Shown here one piece after another: positions 23,282 through 31,754 of a stretch of 35,385 bases of DNA (position 1 is its first letter; the number at the start of each line of letters is the position of its first letter). The notes beneath the pieces are model-generated. The model did no database searches, was not told where the DNA came from, and saw only the letters and a list, made by a program, of their open reading frames with translations. A program made the position numbers and the translations under genes. The DNA is from Oscillospiraceae bacterium (GTDB lineage: Bacteria; Bacillota; Clostridia; Oscillospirales; Ruminococcaceae), in assembly GCA_009783205.1 (NCBI GenBank), contig WRHO01000022.1:1-35385 (forward strand), in the 5' to 3' direction.

Positions 23282-24499
23282 TTATTCTTTACCTAATGAA
23301 TCCATAAATTTCGATTTGATTATTTCGGTTATTCTGACCGCAAAGTTATCGTCTATTACCACAACATCGCCCCGCGCTATCAGATTTCCGTTTACTACAA
23401 CGTCTACCGGTGCGCCCGCCTGACGTTCGAGTTCGATTATTGTTCCGGGGGTAAACCCTAATATTTCCTTCACCCTTCTTCTCGCCGTCCCGATTTCTAC
23501 AGAAATCTGCAACGGAACGCCCATGAGTAATTGTAAATTATCCCTTTGGTCTTCCGACAAATTAACGTCAAAGTTTTCAAACTGGTGAAGCTGTGCCGTT
23601 TGAATATTAATAGGCATTTGCATAGGATATCCTCCGTACTGTGGTTGATAACCGTATGGCGGCATTGCCATTCCCTGTGGCGGATACCCCGGCGGCATTC
23701 CTTGCGGCATACCCTGTGGCGGATACCCTTGCGGCATACCCTGCGGCGGATACCCTTGCGGCATACCCTGCGGCGGATACCCCGGCGGCATTCCTTGCGG
23801 CATACCCTGTGGCGGAACACCCATTCCCGCGGCGGGCTGTTGTGGTGTCGCGGCGGCAACCGGCTCGGGTTCGGGTTCCGGCTCGGGGTCGTCCTTCGGG
23901 CTGCTGACCTCTACCATTCTGTCCGAAAGCTCCTGTGCCAACGGAATACTCATGACCGAAACAAACTCCGAATTAATAACGTCCTCAATCGTAAGATTAA
24001 AATTAACCGCAACGACCGATTCCTCGGGTTCAAAATCTTGAAGCTCGGAAAGGTTAATCTGATTCATAATATGTGGAGCGGGGGTCGATATATCTATGTT
24101 CATATCAAGGAACTTCGACAATGCCGTTGAACACGACCCCATCATTTGATTCATCACCTCGGAAACCGCGCTTATGTTTAATTCGTCAAACTCAAAATCG
24201 GGTAAAAGCTCTAAAGGCTGACCCATCAGTTGATTCAAAATCATCTGAACGTCATCTTGTTTGAGTAACATCAAATTTGAACCGCTTATTCCCTTAGTGT
24301 AAACAATTTTCACACAAATAGCCGGCTCAAGCTCTTCCCTCTTCATATCCGACGCTTTAAGGACGGTTACCGTCGGCGTAGTAATCCACACCTTCGCATT
24401 GAGCAATTCCGATGCGGCGGTTGCCGCACTGCCCATGCCGATATTCATTATTTCGCCTATCGCGTCTTTTTGGACATCCGTTATTTCATTAATCGCCAT
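23282..24499 (-). CDS. fliY: Flagellar motor switch phosphatase FliY
   Basis: A 405-residue switch protein combining a CheC-type phosphatase domain and a C-terminal FliN (SpoA) domain. Both phosphatase sites are intact: D12-xxx-E16-xx-N19 with P42, and S110-xxx-E114-xx-N117 with P140. An acidic stretch and a long Pro-Gly-Met-Gln repeat (about residues 205-300) link it to the SpoA domain (NFDVNLSEDQRDNLQLLMGVPLQISVEIG, then LERQAGAPVDVVVNGNLIARGDVVVIDDNFAVRI). The N-terminal LSQDEIDALL-type helix that binds CheY-P in Bacillus FliY is missing. The ribosome site is AAAGGA. Confidence 0.95.
   Translation of the reverse strand: MAINEITDVQKDAIGEIMNIGMGSAATAASELLNAKVWITTPTVTVLKASDMKREELEPAICVKIVYTKGISGSNLMLLKQDDVQMILNQLMGQPLELLPDFEFDELNISAVSEVMNQMMGSCSTALSKFLDMNIDISTPAPHIMNQINLSELQDFEPEESVVAVNFNLTIEDVINSEFVSVMSIPLAQELSDRMVEVSSPKDDPEPEPEPEPVAAATPQQPAAGMGVPPQGMPQGMPPGYPPQGMPQGYPPQGMPQGYPPQGMPQGMPPGYPPQGMAMPPYGYQPQYGGYPMQMPINIQTAQLHQFENFDVNLSEDQRDNLQLLMGVPLQISVEIGTARRRVKEILGFTPGTIIELERQAGAPVDVVVNGNLIARGDVVVIDDNFAVRITEIIKSKFMDSLGKE
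23673..23816. repeat. Pro-Gly-rich tandem repeat inside fliY
   Basis: DNA units of about 24-30 bp built from GGCGGATACCC and TTGCGGCATACCC blocks encode alternating GYPPQGMPQ and GMPPGYPPQ units. Near-identical neighbouring units suggest copy number could vary. Confidence 0.85.
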
Positions 24500-24525
24500 T
24501 ATATGTCCGATTCCTTTCCCTATTG

Positions 24526-25527
24526 CTATTCAAAATCGTTACGTAAAACCGTCTCAATTTTGATTGCTTTTTTACTATTGAAAACTCCGAGCTTTCCGTC
24601 GAACCACGTCTGTCCGCCGATGTTAAGGACAATATTCCCGTCGATACTTTTCCCTAACGGGATTATATCCCCCGTCTGCAAATTTATCACGTCTTGCATA
24701 TCTAAGTTTGTCTCGCCCAAAACCGCGGTAACATTCAACAAAGATTGTGAAAGCGTGGTCATAATCGTTTCCTTACGCTCATCCTCGCGCGCCGCGTCCG
24801 TCTTTTTCGACCCCCGCACATTAAACGTGGTATATTTTTGCATAACGCCGTCTAACTCCAAGGCCGGCATACAAACCGATACTATAGACTTGACCTCGTT
24901 CAAATGAACCTCTAAAACGGCGATTACCATTGTATCATCATAACCTATATTGGAGATTACTCGCGAGTTGGTTTCTATTTTTTCGAGGTAAGGGTTTATT
25001 TCAACATAATTTTCCCAAGGCTCCTGAAACATATTTGCCATATTCTTGACGATTCCGCCCATGACGTTTGTTTCAATCTCGGTGAAATCTCGTTCGGAGT
25101 CGGTGTATTCGCCCCGCCCGCCCAAAAGACGGTCTATCATAATATATGATATCGAGTTAGACAACTGAACAATTGCGGTAACGTCGTCAACGTCTTCATC
25201 GTCTACCTTAAGGTTGATTATTCCCATAATTACATAATCCGGCAAAGCGTTGTTGAACTCAAAATACTTTTGTTCCTCAATCGAAACGAGCGTAACCTTA
25301 CAATAAAGCCGCAACAACCCCGTGAGATACGATGACAAAAGCCGCGCATAATTATCAAATATGCTGTCGAGGATTTTCATTCGCTCCTTAGTCAGCTTTT
25401 TTGGAGCTCTGAAATCATAATCTTTTATTGTGATTTCCATACTCGACGGGTCTATCTCAAGTACCTCGCCCGACATGGCACTGTTTAGCATCGCGTCTAT
25501 TTGTTCTTGTGTAAGAGCATCTGCCAA
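24526..25527 (-). CDS. fliM: Flagellar motor switch protein FliM
   Basis: A 333-residue C-ring protein. The N-terminal CheY-P-binding helix is present (ALTQEQIDAMLNS). The middle domain has GIINLKVDDEDVDDVTAIVQLSNSISYIMIDRLLGGRG, and the C-terminal SpoA part is LSQSLLNVTAVLGETNLDMQDVINLQTGDIIPLGKSIDGNIVLNIGGQ. It starts at TTG 25527 with GGGTGGTGA just upstream and no ATG in frame nearby. FliL, expected between motB and fliM, is absent. Confidence 0.96.
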   Translation of the reverse strand: MADALTQEQIDAMLNSAMSGEVLEIDPSSMEITIKDYDFRAPKKLTKERMKILDSIFDNYARLLSSYLTGLLRLYCKVTLVSIEEQKYFEFNNALPDYVIMGIINLKVDDEDVDDVTAIVQLSNSISYIMIDRLLGGRGEYTDSERDFTEIETNVMGGIVKNMANMFQEPWENYVEINPYLEKIETNSRVISNIGYDDTMVIAVLEVHLNEVKSIVSVCMPALELDGVMQKYTTFNVRGSKKTDAAREDERKETIMTTLSQSLLNVTAVLGETNLDMQDVINLQTGDIIPLGKSIDGNIVLNIGGQTWFDGKLGVFNSKKAIKIETVLRNDFE

Positions 25528-25576
25528 ATCATCACCACCCTTTTATAATCAAAATAATTGTTGCCTTAGCAACCGT

Positions 25577-25663
25577 CCCTTACTCGGCACCTGCTCCACA
25601 CCTGTCAGCACCTACTCGGCACTTACGCAACACCTGCTCGGCACTTGCTTGGCACTTACTCGG
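25577..25663. repeat. 11-bp tandem repeat in the motB-fliM gap
   Basis: Eight consecutive units on the plus strand, of the type CACTTACTCGG, CACCTGCTCGG and CACTTACGCAA, all 11 bp except one of 10 bp (25599-25608). The last unit contains the motB stop codon (25656-25658). The rest of the 128-bp gap is the fliM ribosome site region. Confidence 0.9.
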
Positions 25664-26672
25664 TATCCGGTCTGTCCGGAAGGGTCGGGATTCCTTTTAT
25701 CACCGGGCCCCACTCGTCAAAAACATCGCTCGGCTTATTCGCATTGTCGAAGTCGTCCTCGCTTATATTATATTTTTCGAGAAGACCGCGTTTAATCTGT
25801 GCGGCTCTGTCGTGGTCGCCCGCCGTCGGGTGTCTGCTCCCCCCCTGTGACGAGCCTAAGCCGTAGTCATAGTTGAGTATATCGAGCATCTCTGCGGTAC
25901 GTTCAACCTCAAAATCGTTGCGTGAGATTACGAGTTCAACACGGCGATTATGCCGCCTCGTCTCCTCTTGTTCATTAGACTTATACGGTCTGTACTGACC
26001 GTAGCCGCCCGTTTGGAACTTATCCGAATCGACCATTTTAGCCCACATATCCAAAAAATTGGTGACAACGACGGCACGCTGACTCGAAAGAGACCAGTCG
26101 TTTACGCCCGAACGCTGTCCCGCGGGAACCGCCGCCGTATGTCCGGCGACCTCAACCGTCGATATATACTTGTTCATTTGCCTTATTATGGGGGCAATTA
26201 TGTTTAATGCGTCTCTCCCCGATTGCATAAGCTCCGCGCTGTCCGGGGGGAACATTATATCCGCGTCAAATCTTACATACATTTTACCTTGTGACATTCC
26301 TACCGATATCGAATCGCTAAAATCGGATAACTCAACCTCTTTAGACACCCAGTTGAACATATCGTCGAACGTCATAGGCATATTACCGTCAATACCGGGA
26401 ATATCGCCGTTGTTTTCGCCGGGGTCGGGGCCGGGATTCTCCTCATCTTCCTCGACGCGGTTAATCGGGTCGGGTTCAATCGCCACGGGGTTTATAAGCT
26501 GTCCCTTTAAGCTCGCAAAGGACTGTAATATCCACTGCATCTTCGCGTCGTCGGGAACGGACGCGGTATACATTAAAACGAAGAAACAGAGCAACAATGT
26601 TACCATATCGGCATAAGTATTCAGCCACCCGTCGGTTTTTGCCGGCGGAGTTTCCTTCTTTTTACGCGCCAT
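25656..26672 (-). CDS. motB: Flagellar stator protein MotB
   Basis: A 338-residue stator protein with one membrane helix carrying the proton- or ion-binding aspartate D22 (LNTYADMVTLLLCFFVLMY) and a C-terminal OmpA-like peptidoglycan-binding domain (AGHTAAVPAGQRSGVNDWSLSSQRAVVV, then YGQYRP and NRRVELVIS). A C-terminal tail of about 80 residues follows the OmpA-like fold. The ribosome site GGAGGAG is strong. It has its own promoter in the motA-motB gap. Confidence 0.95.
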   Translation of the reverse strand: MARKKKETPPAKTDGWLNTYADMVTLLLCFFVLMYTASVPDDAKMQWILQSFASLKGQLINPVAIEPDPINRVEEDEENPGPDPGENNGDIPGIDGNMPMTFDDMFNWVSKEVELSDFSDSISVGMSQGKMYVRFDADIMFPPDSAELMQSGRDALNIIAPIIRQMNKYISTVEVAGHTAAVPAGQRSGVNDWSLSSQRAVVVTNFLDMWAKMVDSDKFQTGGYGQYRPYKSNEQEETRRHNRRVELVISRNDFEVERTAEMLDILNYDYGLGSSQGGSRHPTAGDHDRAAQIKRGLLEKYNISEDDFDNANKPSDVFDEWGPVIKGIPTLPDRPDTE

Positions 26673-26722
26673 AACTGCTCCTCCTCTCGAAATTCTTACT
26701 GTAAAGACCGCTTAATTAAGTT

Positions 26723-26751
26723 ATTATAACACAATAATTCTAAAAAAGCAA
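26723..26751 (-). promoter_or_regulatory. Possible SigA promoter in front of motB
   Basis: On the minus strand: TTGCTT (26746-26751), 17-bp spacer, TATAAT (26723-26728), about 50 bp upstream of motB. The gap to motA is 122 bp and AT-rich, unlike the tight junctions elsewhere in the run. Confidence 0.6.
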
Positions 26752-26794
26752 CATATTTTTTAATGTTTTCAATTGTTGGTAATTTTTGGGTGTT

Positions 26795-27589
26795 TTATGC
26801 CGTCTTTTCTTTCCTTAAATCTGACTTAGCGAGCATAAATTCGAGTTTTTCTCTGATAAGTCTCGGGTTTGAACCCGCCGCAATCGACATAACCCCTTCA
26901 ACAACCAACTGCATACATAAAACTTCCTTGTCGTGCGAAATCTTCAACGCGCTTCCTAAAGGCATAAACAGTATGTTTGCGATTAACGAGCCATAGAACG
27001 TGGTAATAAGCGCGACCGCCATGTTCGCGCCGAGGTCGCCGCCCGAATCGAGCGATACAAGCATTAATACCAACCCTACGAGCGTTCCGAGCATACCGAA
27101 CGCAGGGCCTAACGCCAACCCTTTTTCACAAAACGCCTGTCCCAAATTATGTCGCTCGGTGGTAAATTCAATAGAATCCTCGAGCATAGCCCGAACCTTA
27201 TCCGGGTCATTTGCGTCAACCACCAACATAATCGCCTGTTTAAGAAACACATCTTCACATTTGTTTGCCGGCTCCTCGAGCGCGAGCAAGCCCTTGCTTC
27301 TTGCCGTCTGTGCAAAAAGCTCGATTTGGTCTATGTATTCCTTAGGCTTAAACTTCGGCGGAAAAAACGCAATCTTAATAAACTTCGGAACGGTTTTTAA
27401 CACCTCTACCGGAAACGACGCAATAAGACAACCGAGCGTACCGCCGATAACGATTGCCGCGCTGGTCGGGTCTAAAAATATGTTTAAGCTTTGCGCCGGT
27501 GCCAAATCGTTACTCATACCGCCGACTATAATCCCGAAGATTACCATTCCCCACGCGACTATACTACCTATAATAAACGTGATATTCAT
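26795..27589 (-). CDS. motA: Flagellar stator protein MotA
   Basis: A 264-residue stator protein with four membrane helices and a cytoplasmic loop. The conserved prolines are in GPAFGMLGTLVGLVLML, and the last helix is MAVALITTFYGSLIANILFMPLGSALK. The cytoplasmic loop carries the rotor-contact region (ERHNLGQAFCEKGLALG). The ribosome site is GAGGGAAG. It lies 20 bp after flbD. Confidence 0.96.
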   Translation of the reverse strand: MNITFIIGSIVAWGMVIFGIIVGGMSNDLAPAQSLNIFLDPTSAAIVIGGTLGCLIASFPVEVLKTVPKFIKIAFFPPKFKPKEYIDQIELFAQTARSKGLLALEEPANKCEDVFLKQAIMLVVDANDPDKVRAMLEDSIEFTTERHNLGQAFCEKGLALGPAFGMLGTLVGLVLMLVSLDSGGDLGANMAVALITTFYGSLIANILFMPLGSALKISHDKEVLCMQLVVEGVMSIAAGSNPRLIREKLEFMLAKSDLRKEKTA

Positions 27590-27609
27590 ACTGTTCTTCC
27601 CTCTTTTAA

Positions 27610-27831
27610 TTAATCTGTTGCCGTGTCTGAATTGTTGTTAAAGCGGCTCTTCCGCTTGCCCATTCGGTTAAACTCAACCACCTTGTCCAAAATTTCGTCG
27701 AGCTTTTCCGAAACAATGTATGTCGCCCCGCTGCTCATTGTGATTACAGTGTCGGGGGATTCCTTAGCGGTTTCGATGTGCCGCTCGTTGATAAGGAGTT
27801 CTTTACCGTTTAATTTGGTTAATATAATCAT
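27610..27831 (-). CDS. flbD: Flagellar protein FlbD
   Basis: About 73 residues from ATG 27831 (MIILTKLNGKELLINERHIETAKESPDTVITM), which matches the usual start of this small family; ATG codons at 27843 and 27900 are in frame but give an atypical extension. FlbD (SwrD in Bacillus) increases motor torque and is encoded before motA in many Clostridia, as here. GGAAAGG lies about 12 bases upstream. Confidence 0.88.
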   Translation of the reverse strand: MIILTKLNGKELLINERHIETAKESPDTVITMSSGATYIVSEKLDEILDKVVEFNRMGKRKSRFNNNSDTATD

Positions 27832-27905
27832 GATTATGACCATGCCTTTCCGAGCCGCAAAAAGCTTTACGAAATCAGTCAAGTTATTTTCGCTCTTCAT
27901 TATGG

Positions 27906-27943
27906 TGTATGAGGGCGATTATTGCGTAATAACCGCCCCTACA
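27906..27943. repeat. REP-like palindrome between flgE and flbD
   Basis: Imperfect palindrome: GGGCGATTATT (27912-27922), loop GCGT, AATAACCGCCC (27927-27937) with one mismatch, extended by TGTA and TACA at the ends. GTAGGGGCG-type ends resemble dispersed palindromes found between genes in other genomes. No T-run follows on the coding strand. Confidence 0.6.
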
Positions 27944-27956
27944 CATTAATTACTTC

Positions 27957-30449
27957 TTACCTCTTCAAATTCACGAGTTCTTCAAGCATCGAGTCGGATA
28001 CCGTGATGATTCTTGAGTTAGCCTGGAACCCTCTTTGTGTGATAATCATATCGGAGAACTCGTTAGAAAGGTCTACGTTAGACATTTCGAGTGCGCCCGA
28101 TATAACAAAGGTTTCGGACTCGGTTTGAGGTATTCTCACCGTCGGAGTACCCGACGCTAAGGATTCTCTGAAATAAGACGTGCCGTACTGTTGTAAGCCC
28201 TCGGGGTTCACAAAGTCAACAATGTCAACGCGACCGAGTAATAGTACGCCGTGGATTGGGTGTTCGCCGTAAATTACGCCGTCTCTGTCGATGAATATTT
28301 CCGCAGTATCGGGGGTTTGCGGGCCTTCAAAGGTACCGTTCCTCAACTGTAAGGTTGCGAGGCTCTTGAACGCCGTCTGGAAGAAGCTGTCTTCACCGCC
28401 GGACATACCGACGCGGAGCGGCATATCGCTCGTAACGCTGCTGAAATCAATAGCGGCGGACATATCGAGCGGCTGACGCGGTGCGGACGGGTCGGTCGGT
28501 GTGGAAATGGCTCTGACAATGATTACCGGCAAACCGTTCAGCTCCTCACCTTGGAAATACGCGCCGAAATCCTCTGCCAAAACGCCGGGGGTGTTAGCCG
28601 AGTTACCTGTCGTTCTGTTTATAGCGTTTTGAATTTCTTCGGCGGTAATTTCTTGCCCCGCGGGTCTGTCTCTCGGAATTTTAATTTCCAAGATATTACC
28701 GTTCCATTGCGCGCTTACGTTGCCGCTTCCCGCAATGGATTGCATCTTAACCTCATACCGGTTGCCGTTCGCGCCGGGGTTTGTCACAAGGAATTCAAGC
28801 GCGACGCTCGTTGCACCGGAAGCGGAGGGATTGTTGAATATTTCCGGTATTCCCGCCGCAAAAGCGTTTCTTGTAATAATGTTCAAGCTCGAACGCGCAT
28901 TGAGCGTCGGAGTTGTTGTAGAGAAGCTTCCGGTGAACGCAGATGTAAACGCGGGCGTATACAACGGGTCCGAACCGTCAACTATCGAAAGGTTTAACAT
29001 TTGTGCGTCTAAATTAGCTATAATAGAAGCCGCATGAGCCTGAAGATTAACCGGCAATGCGTTGTAAAAGGTCGCTATATCTGTTTGAGTAGCGGTAATT
29101 GAACCCTGTGCAATTGCGTTATCGCGTACTGTATTAACCAATTGTCCCGCGAAGTTGTTTAAAATTGCTCTTTCGGTTACCGTCAAATCCTGCCATGCGG
29201 TGTTCCAGTTTGCGGCGGGTGTAATTCTTACAAACAAATCCTGTTCAATAAGATTTGCTTCTAAGGAGGTCAAAGCGTCCGCGCCGGTTGTCAACGCTAA
29301 ATAAGCTCTTCTTGCCGCTTCCATAACCGTATCGGGAACGGGCGCGGGTACAGTGGGAGTTACGCTCGCGTCCGCGTGCAAATCGGTGAGACCGGTTGTC
29401 AAGTTGGTATATTTAACCGGGTCGCTGCTCGCTAATGCCGCGAGCGCGTTCGCATAGGTCGATAAAGCGTTACGCTGTGTGCTGTTGAAGTCTAAGTACC
29501 ACTGTGTAGCCGCCGTAGCCGTTCCGGGTACTTCTCTGTAGTTGTCGGCGTTCTGTGCCGCCGTGATATCGGGAACAGAGCCGAATTCCACAGAAAGCGG
29601 GATTAACGCATCGTCTACGTTTACGCCGCCTATGCGTATAGCTTCGTTCAGGTCTGCCGAGAACGCCCGCCCGATTGACGCTACAACCTCTTGTTCATAC
29701 TGCGCCAATTGTACAACGGTAGCCGTCGCGCCGGGGTGCGGTACATAATACTCGCTCGTCGGGTCGTTTCTTACAATATCCTCGTAATCCTTGGTCAAAT
29801 CCATTAACACATTGAGTCCCGCCGTACCGCTCATTGTCGCGAATGGCGAATTTGCGTGGTTGATGGTTAAGCCGATGTTTCCGCCGGGGCCGTAACCCGC
29901 CGCGGTAACGCTGATTTGATAGTTTTGACCGCCGATTGTGAAGTCTCTGCGTACTGATGCCGCCTGGTCGGGTATATCGGGGATTTGAATGTTGATTCTC
30001 TGTTGGCTCGCAATAACGCCCGACGGGTCACCCGAAACACCGAGTACCATGTAGCCGTTAGCGTCTACAAGGTTGCCGAAATCGTCGAGTCCGAAACGTC
30101 CGAGACGGGTATAGAATATATTACCCACCTGGTCCATAACCTGGAAGAAGCCCGAACCCTCGAGTGCCATATCAAAAACGCTGTCCGAGTAGGTCAAGCC
30201 GGACTGTGACATAACCTTGCCGACCGTGCCGAGCTGTACACCCATACCGATTTGAGTCGGATTTACGCCGCCTCGTACAAAGTCACCTGAGGATGCTCTT
30301 TGTCTCGTCTGATAGTAAACGTCTTTAAAGGTTACCGTTCCCGCTTTATAAGCCGTTGTGTTTACGTTAGCAATGTTATTACCGATAACGTCCATTCTTT
30401 GGTTGTGTGATTTAAGCCCGGTTACACCGGAATATAGTGATTTAATCAT
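27957..30449 (-). CDS. flgE: Flagellar hook protein FlgE, unusually long
   Basis: An 830-residue hook subunit, about twice the usual 400-450. The N-terminal axial motif (YSGVTGLKSHNQRMDVIGNNIANVNTTAYKAG), the FALEGSGFF-like FDMALEGSGFFQV and the C-terminal helix (SGALEMSNVDLSNEFSDMIITQRGFQANSRIITVSDSMLEELVNLKR) are intact. The extra length is central (about residues 175-640), Ala, Thr and Asn rich and low in lysine, and likely forms added outer hook domains. It is preceded by AAAGGA and a 111-bp gap without a clear promoter. Confidence 0.96.
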   Translation of the reverse strand: MIKSLYSGVTGLKSHNQRMDVIGNNIANVNTTAYKAGTVTFKDVYYQTRQRASSGDFVRGGVNPTQIGMGVQLGTVGKVMSQSGLTYSDSVFDMALEGSGFFQVMDQVGNIFYTRLGRFGLDDFGNLVDANGYMVLGVSGDPSGVIASQQRINIQIPDIPDQAASVRRDFTIGGQNYQISVTAAGYGPGGNIGLTINHANSPFATMSGTAGLNVLMDLTKDYEDIVRNDPTSEYYVPHPGATATVVQLAQYEQEVVASIGRAFSADLNEAIRIGGVNVDDALIPLSVEFGSVPDITAAQNADNYREVPGTATAATQWYLDFNSTQRNALSTYANALAALASSDPVKYTNLTTGLTDLHADASVTPTVPAPVPDTVMEAARRAYLALTTGADALTSLEANLIEQDLFVRITPAANWNTAWQDLTVTERAILNNFAGQLVNTVRDNAIAQGSITATQTDIATFYNALPVNLQAHAASIIANLDAQMLNLSIVDGSDPLYTPAFTSAFTGSFSTTTPTLNARSSLNIITRNAFAAGIPEIFNNPSASGATSVALEFLVTNPGANGNRYEVKMQSIAGSGNVSAQWNGNILEIKIPRDRPAGQEITAEEIQNAINRTTGNSANTPGVLAEDFGAYFQGEELNGLPVIIVRAISTPTDPSAPRQPLDMSAAIDFSSVTSDMPLRVGMSGGEDSFFQTAFKSLATLQLRNGTFEGPQTPDTAEIFIDRDGVIYGEHPIHGVLLLGRVDIVDFVNPEGLQQYGTSYFRESLASGTPTVRIPQTESETFVISGALEMSNVDLSNEFSDMIITQRGFQANSRIITVSDSMLEELVNLKR

Positions 30450-30560
30450 ATTGATTAATTTCCTTTCATTTTCGCCGAAAAGTCAGAATCCGCTTATCAT
30501 TCGTTCAAAGCAGAAGTATGTTCCTCGTTAGAGTCCGCATATTGTTCTCGGCTTTTTGAT

Positions 30561-30968
30561 TTAAATAATTATAGTTGAGTCAATGTTCGTGAACACATTG
30601 CCGTTTCCCGCTAATCCCGCGGTATCCATTGTTGTAATAACCTTGTTGTTCTTAACGCTGACTACAAATGCCATGGAATCGACCAACACCAAAGCGTCGC
30701 TGCTTCCCTTCTGCGCCGCCAACTCGACGCCTTTGTTCAGTCTGTCGAGCTTGGTCTCGTGAATATCGATGCTCCTGCTCTCGATACGCCTCATTGCATG
30801 ACCCGAAAATTCAACTCCGCTTTTACTTTTCGCAAGCACATCGGCGAAAGTATCGCCGTCTTCGTTGACCTGCGGTTGAGAATTTACGGAATTATCGTGA
30901 ATCCCCGGTTGTCCGGTCGTAACGCTTATCGGGCGATTTGTCATTTTCAGGAAATCGTTGAGCAGCAT
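30561..30968 (-). CDS. Flagellar operon protein (TIGR02530 family)
   Basis: About 135 residues from ATG 30968 (MLLNDFLKM), which has AAGGAGG at 7-bp spacing; an ATG two codons earlier is too close to that site. The conserved part is FSGHAMRRIESRSIDIHETKLDRLNKGVELAAQKGSSDALVLVDSMAFVVSVKNNKVIT with NVFTNIDSTIII at the end. The family is found between flgD and flgE in Bacillota and its role is not well known; it may assist hook assembly. Confidence 0.88.
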   Translation of the reverse strand: MLLNDFLKMTNRPISVTTGQPGIHDNSVNSQPQVNEDGDTFADVLAKSKSGVEFSGHAMRRIESRSIDIHETKLDRLNKGVELAAQKGSSDALVLVDSMAFVVSVKNNKVITTMDTAGLAGNGNVFTNIDSTIII

Positions 30969-31009
30969 AACCATTCCTCCTTTCCATTACTTTTTAATGG
31001 GGCTACCCT

Positions 31010-31045
31010 AACTGTCAACTGTTACTTGTCAATTGTCAACTGTCT
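31010..31045. repeat. TTGACA-type microrepeat array downstream of flgD
   Basis: AACTGTCAACTGTTACTTGT followed by CAATTGTCAACTGTC on the plus strand. The minus strand carries TTGACA units. It ends 2 bp before the flgD stop and lies in the flgD to flagellar operon protein gap. Confidence 0.88.
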
Positions 31046-31047
31046 CG

Positions 31048-31728
31048 TCAGTCGCCGATTGTTCCGCCGGGCTGATACGCCTCGTCTTCTTCCTTGCCTT
31101 CGGGCTGTTCAACCTTTGCTACGCTCGACAGCGGATATGCCATATTGTCGATTACGATTGAGATTTGACCGTCCTTGATTTCTATTCTCTCGACGATTCC
31201 TTCCTCAACCACCGATTTGCCGGAGGTGCTTACCATACCGATTGTTACATATTTTCCGATAAGGCTCGTTGCGAACGCGCCGTTTGTTCCGCCGGACAAC
31301 CCGTCAAAGCTGTAATCCAATACTTCCATTATGTTTTTCAAAGGGTATTCCTGTCCGTTGACGGTGATGAGAAATTCGCCGCCCGAGAGGTTAACATTAG
31401 TGACAACGCCCTCTTGAACGTCGAGTCCGTCGCCGCCCGTACTGCGCGCAACGATAACCGTTTTCCCCGCTAACGATGATGCGTAGTTGGCGTTATTGTA
31501 GTACAACGCTTCCTGTTGAACCTGAAGCGAGGTAAACGACGCCATTTGTGAAACAAATTCGGTGTTCGACATAGGGTCCATCGGGTCTTGGTTAGACATT
31601 TCCGCTATTAAAAGCTGATAGAAGGTTTCTATCGACATATCGGAATTGCGTTTATCGGTAAATAAATCGGCATATTTAATTCTGTTTTCGAGTATATTTC
31701 CTATACTCCCCGTATTACCTGTACCCAT
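31048..31728 (-). CDS. flgD: Flagellar hook capping protein FlgD
   Basis: A 226-residue scaffold that caps the growing hook. The N-terminal FlgD signature is FYQLLIAEMSNQDPMDPMSNTEFVSQMASFTSLQVQQ. The C-terminal part has two similar beta-rich stretches (GKTVIVARS, then GKYVTIGMV), as in Gram-positive FlgD. The ribosome site AAAGGA lies upstream. It follows fliK by 26 bp. Confidence 0.94.
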   Translation of the reverse strand: MGTGNTGSIGNILENRIKYADLFTDKRNSDMSIETFYQLLIAEMSNQDPMDPMSNTEFVSQMASFTSLQVQQEALYYNNANYASSLAGKTVIVARSTGGDGLDVQEGVVTNVNLSGGEFLITVNGQEYPLKNIMEVLDYSFDGLSGGTNGAFATSLIGKYVTIGMVSTSGKSVVEEGIVERIEIKDGQISIVIDNMAYPLSSVAKVEQPEGKEEDEAYQPGGTIGD

Positions 31729-31754
31729 AGCTCAATGTCCTTTCTTTTTATTAA

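Noticed and set aside
23497-24130. Long ORFs on both strands across the fliY linker (Arg/His rich and Ala/Pro rich)
   Set aside because: They arise from the in-phase Pro-Gly repeat of fliY and have no conserved features.
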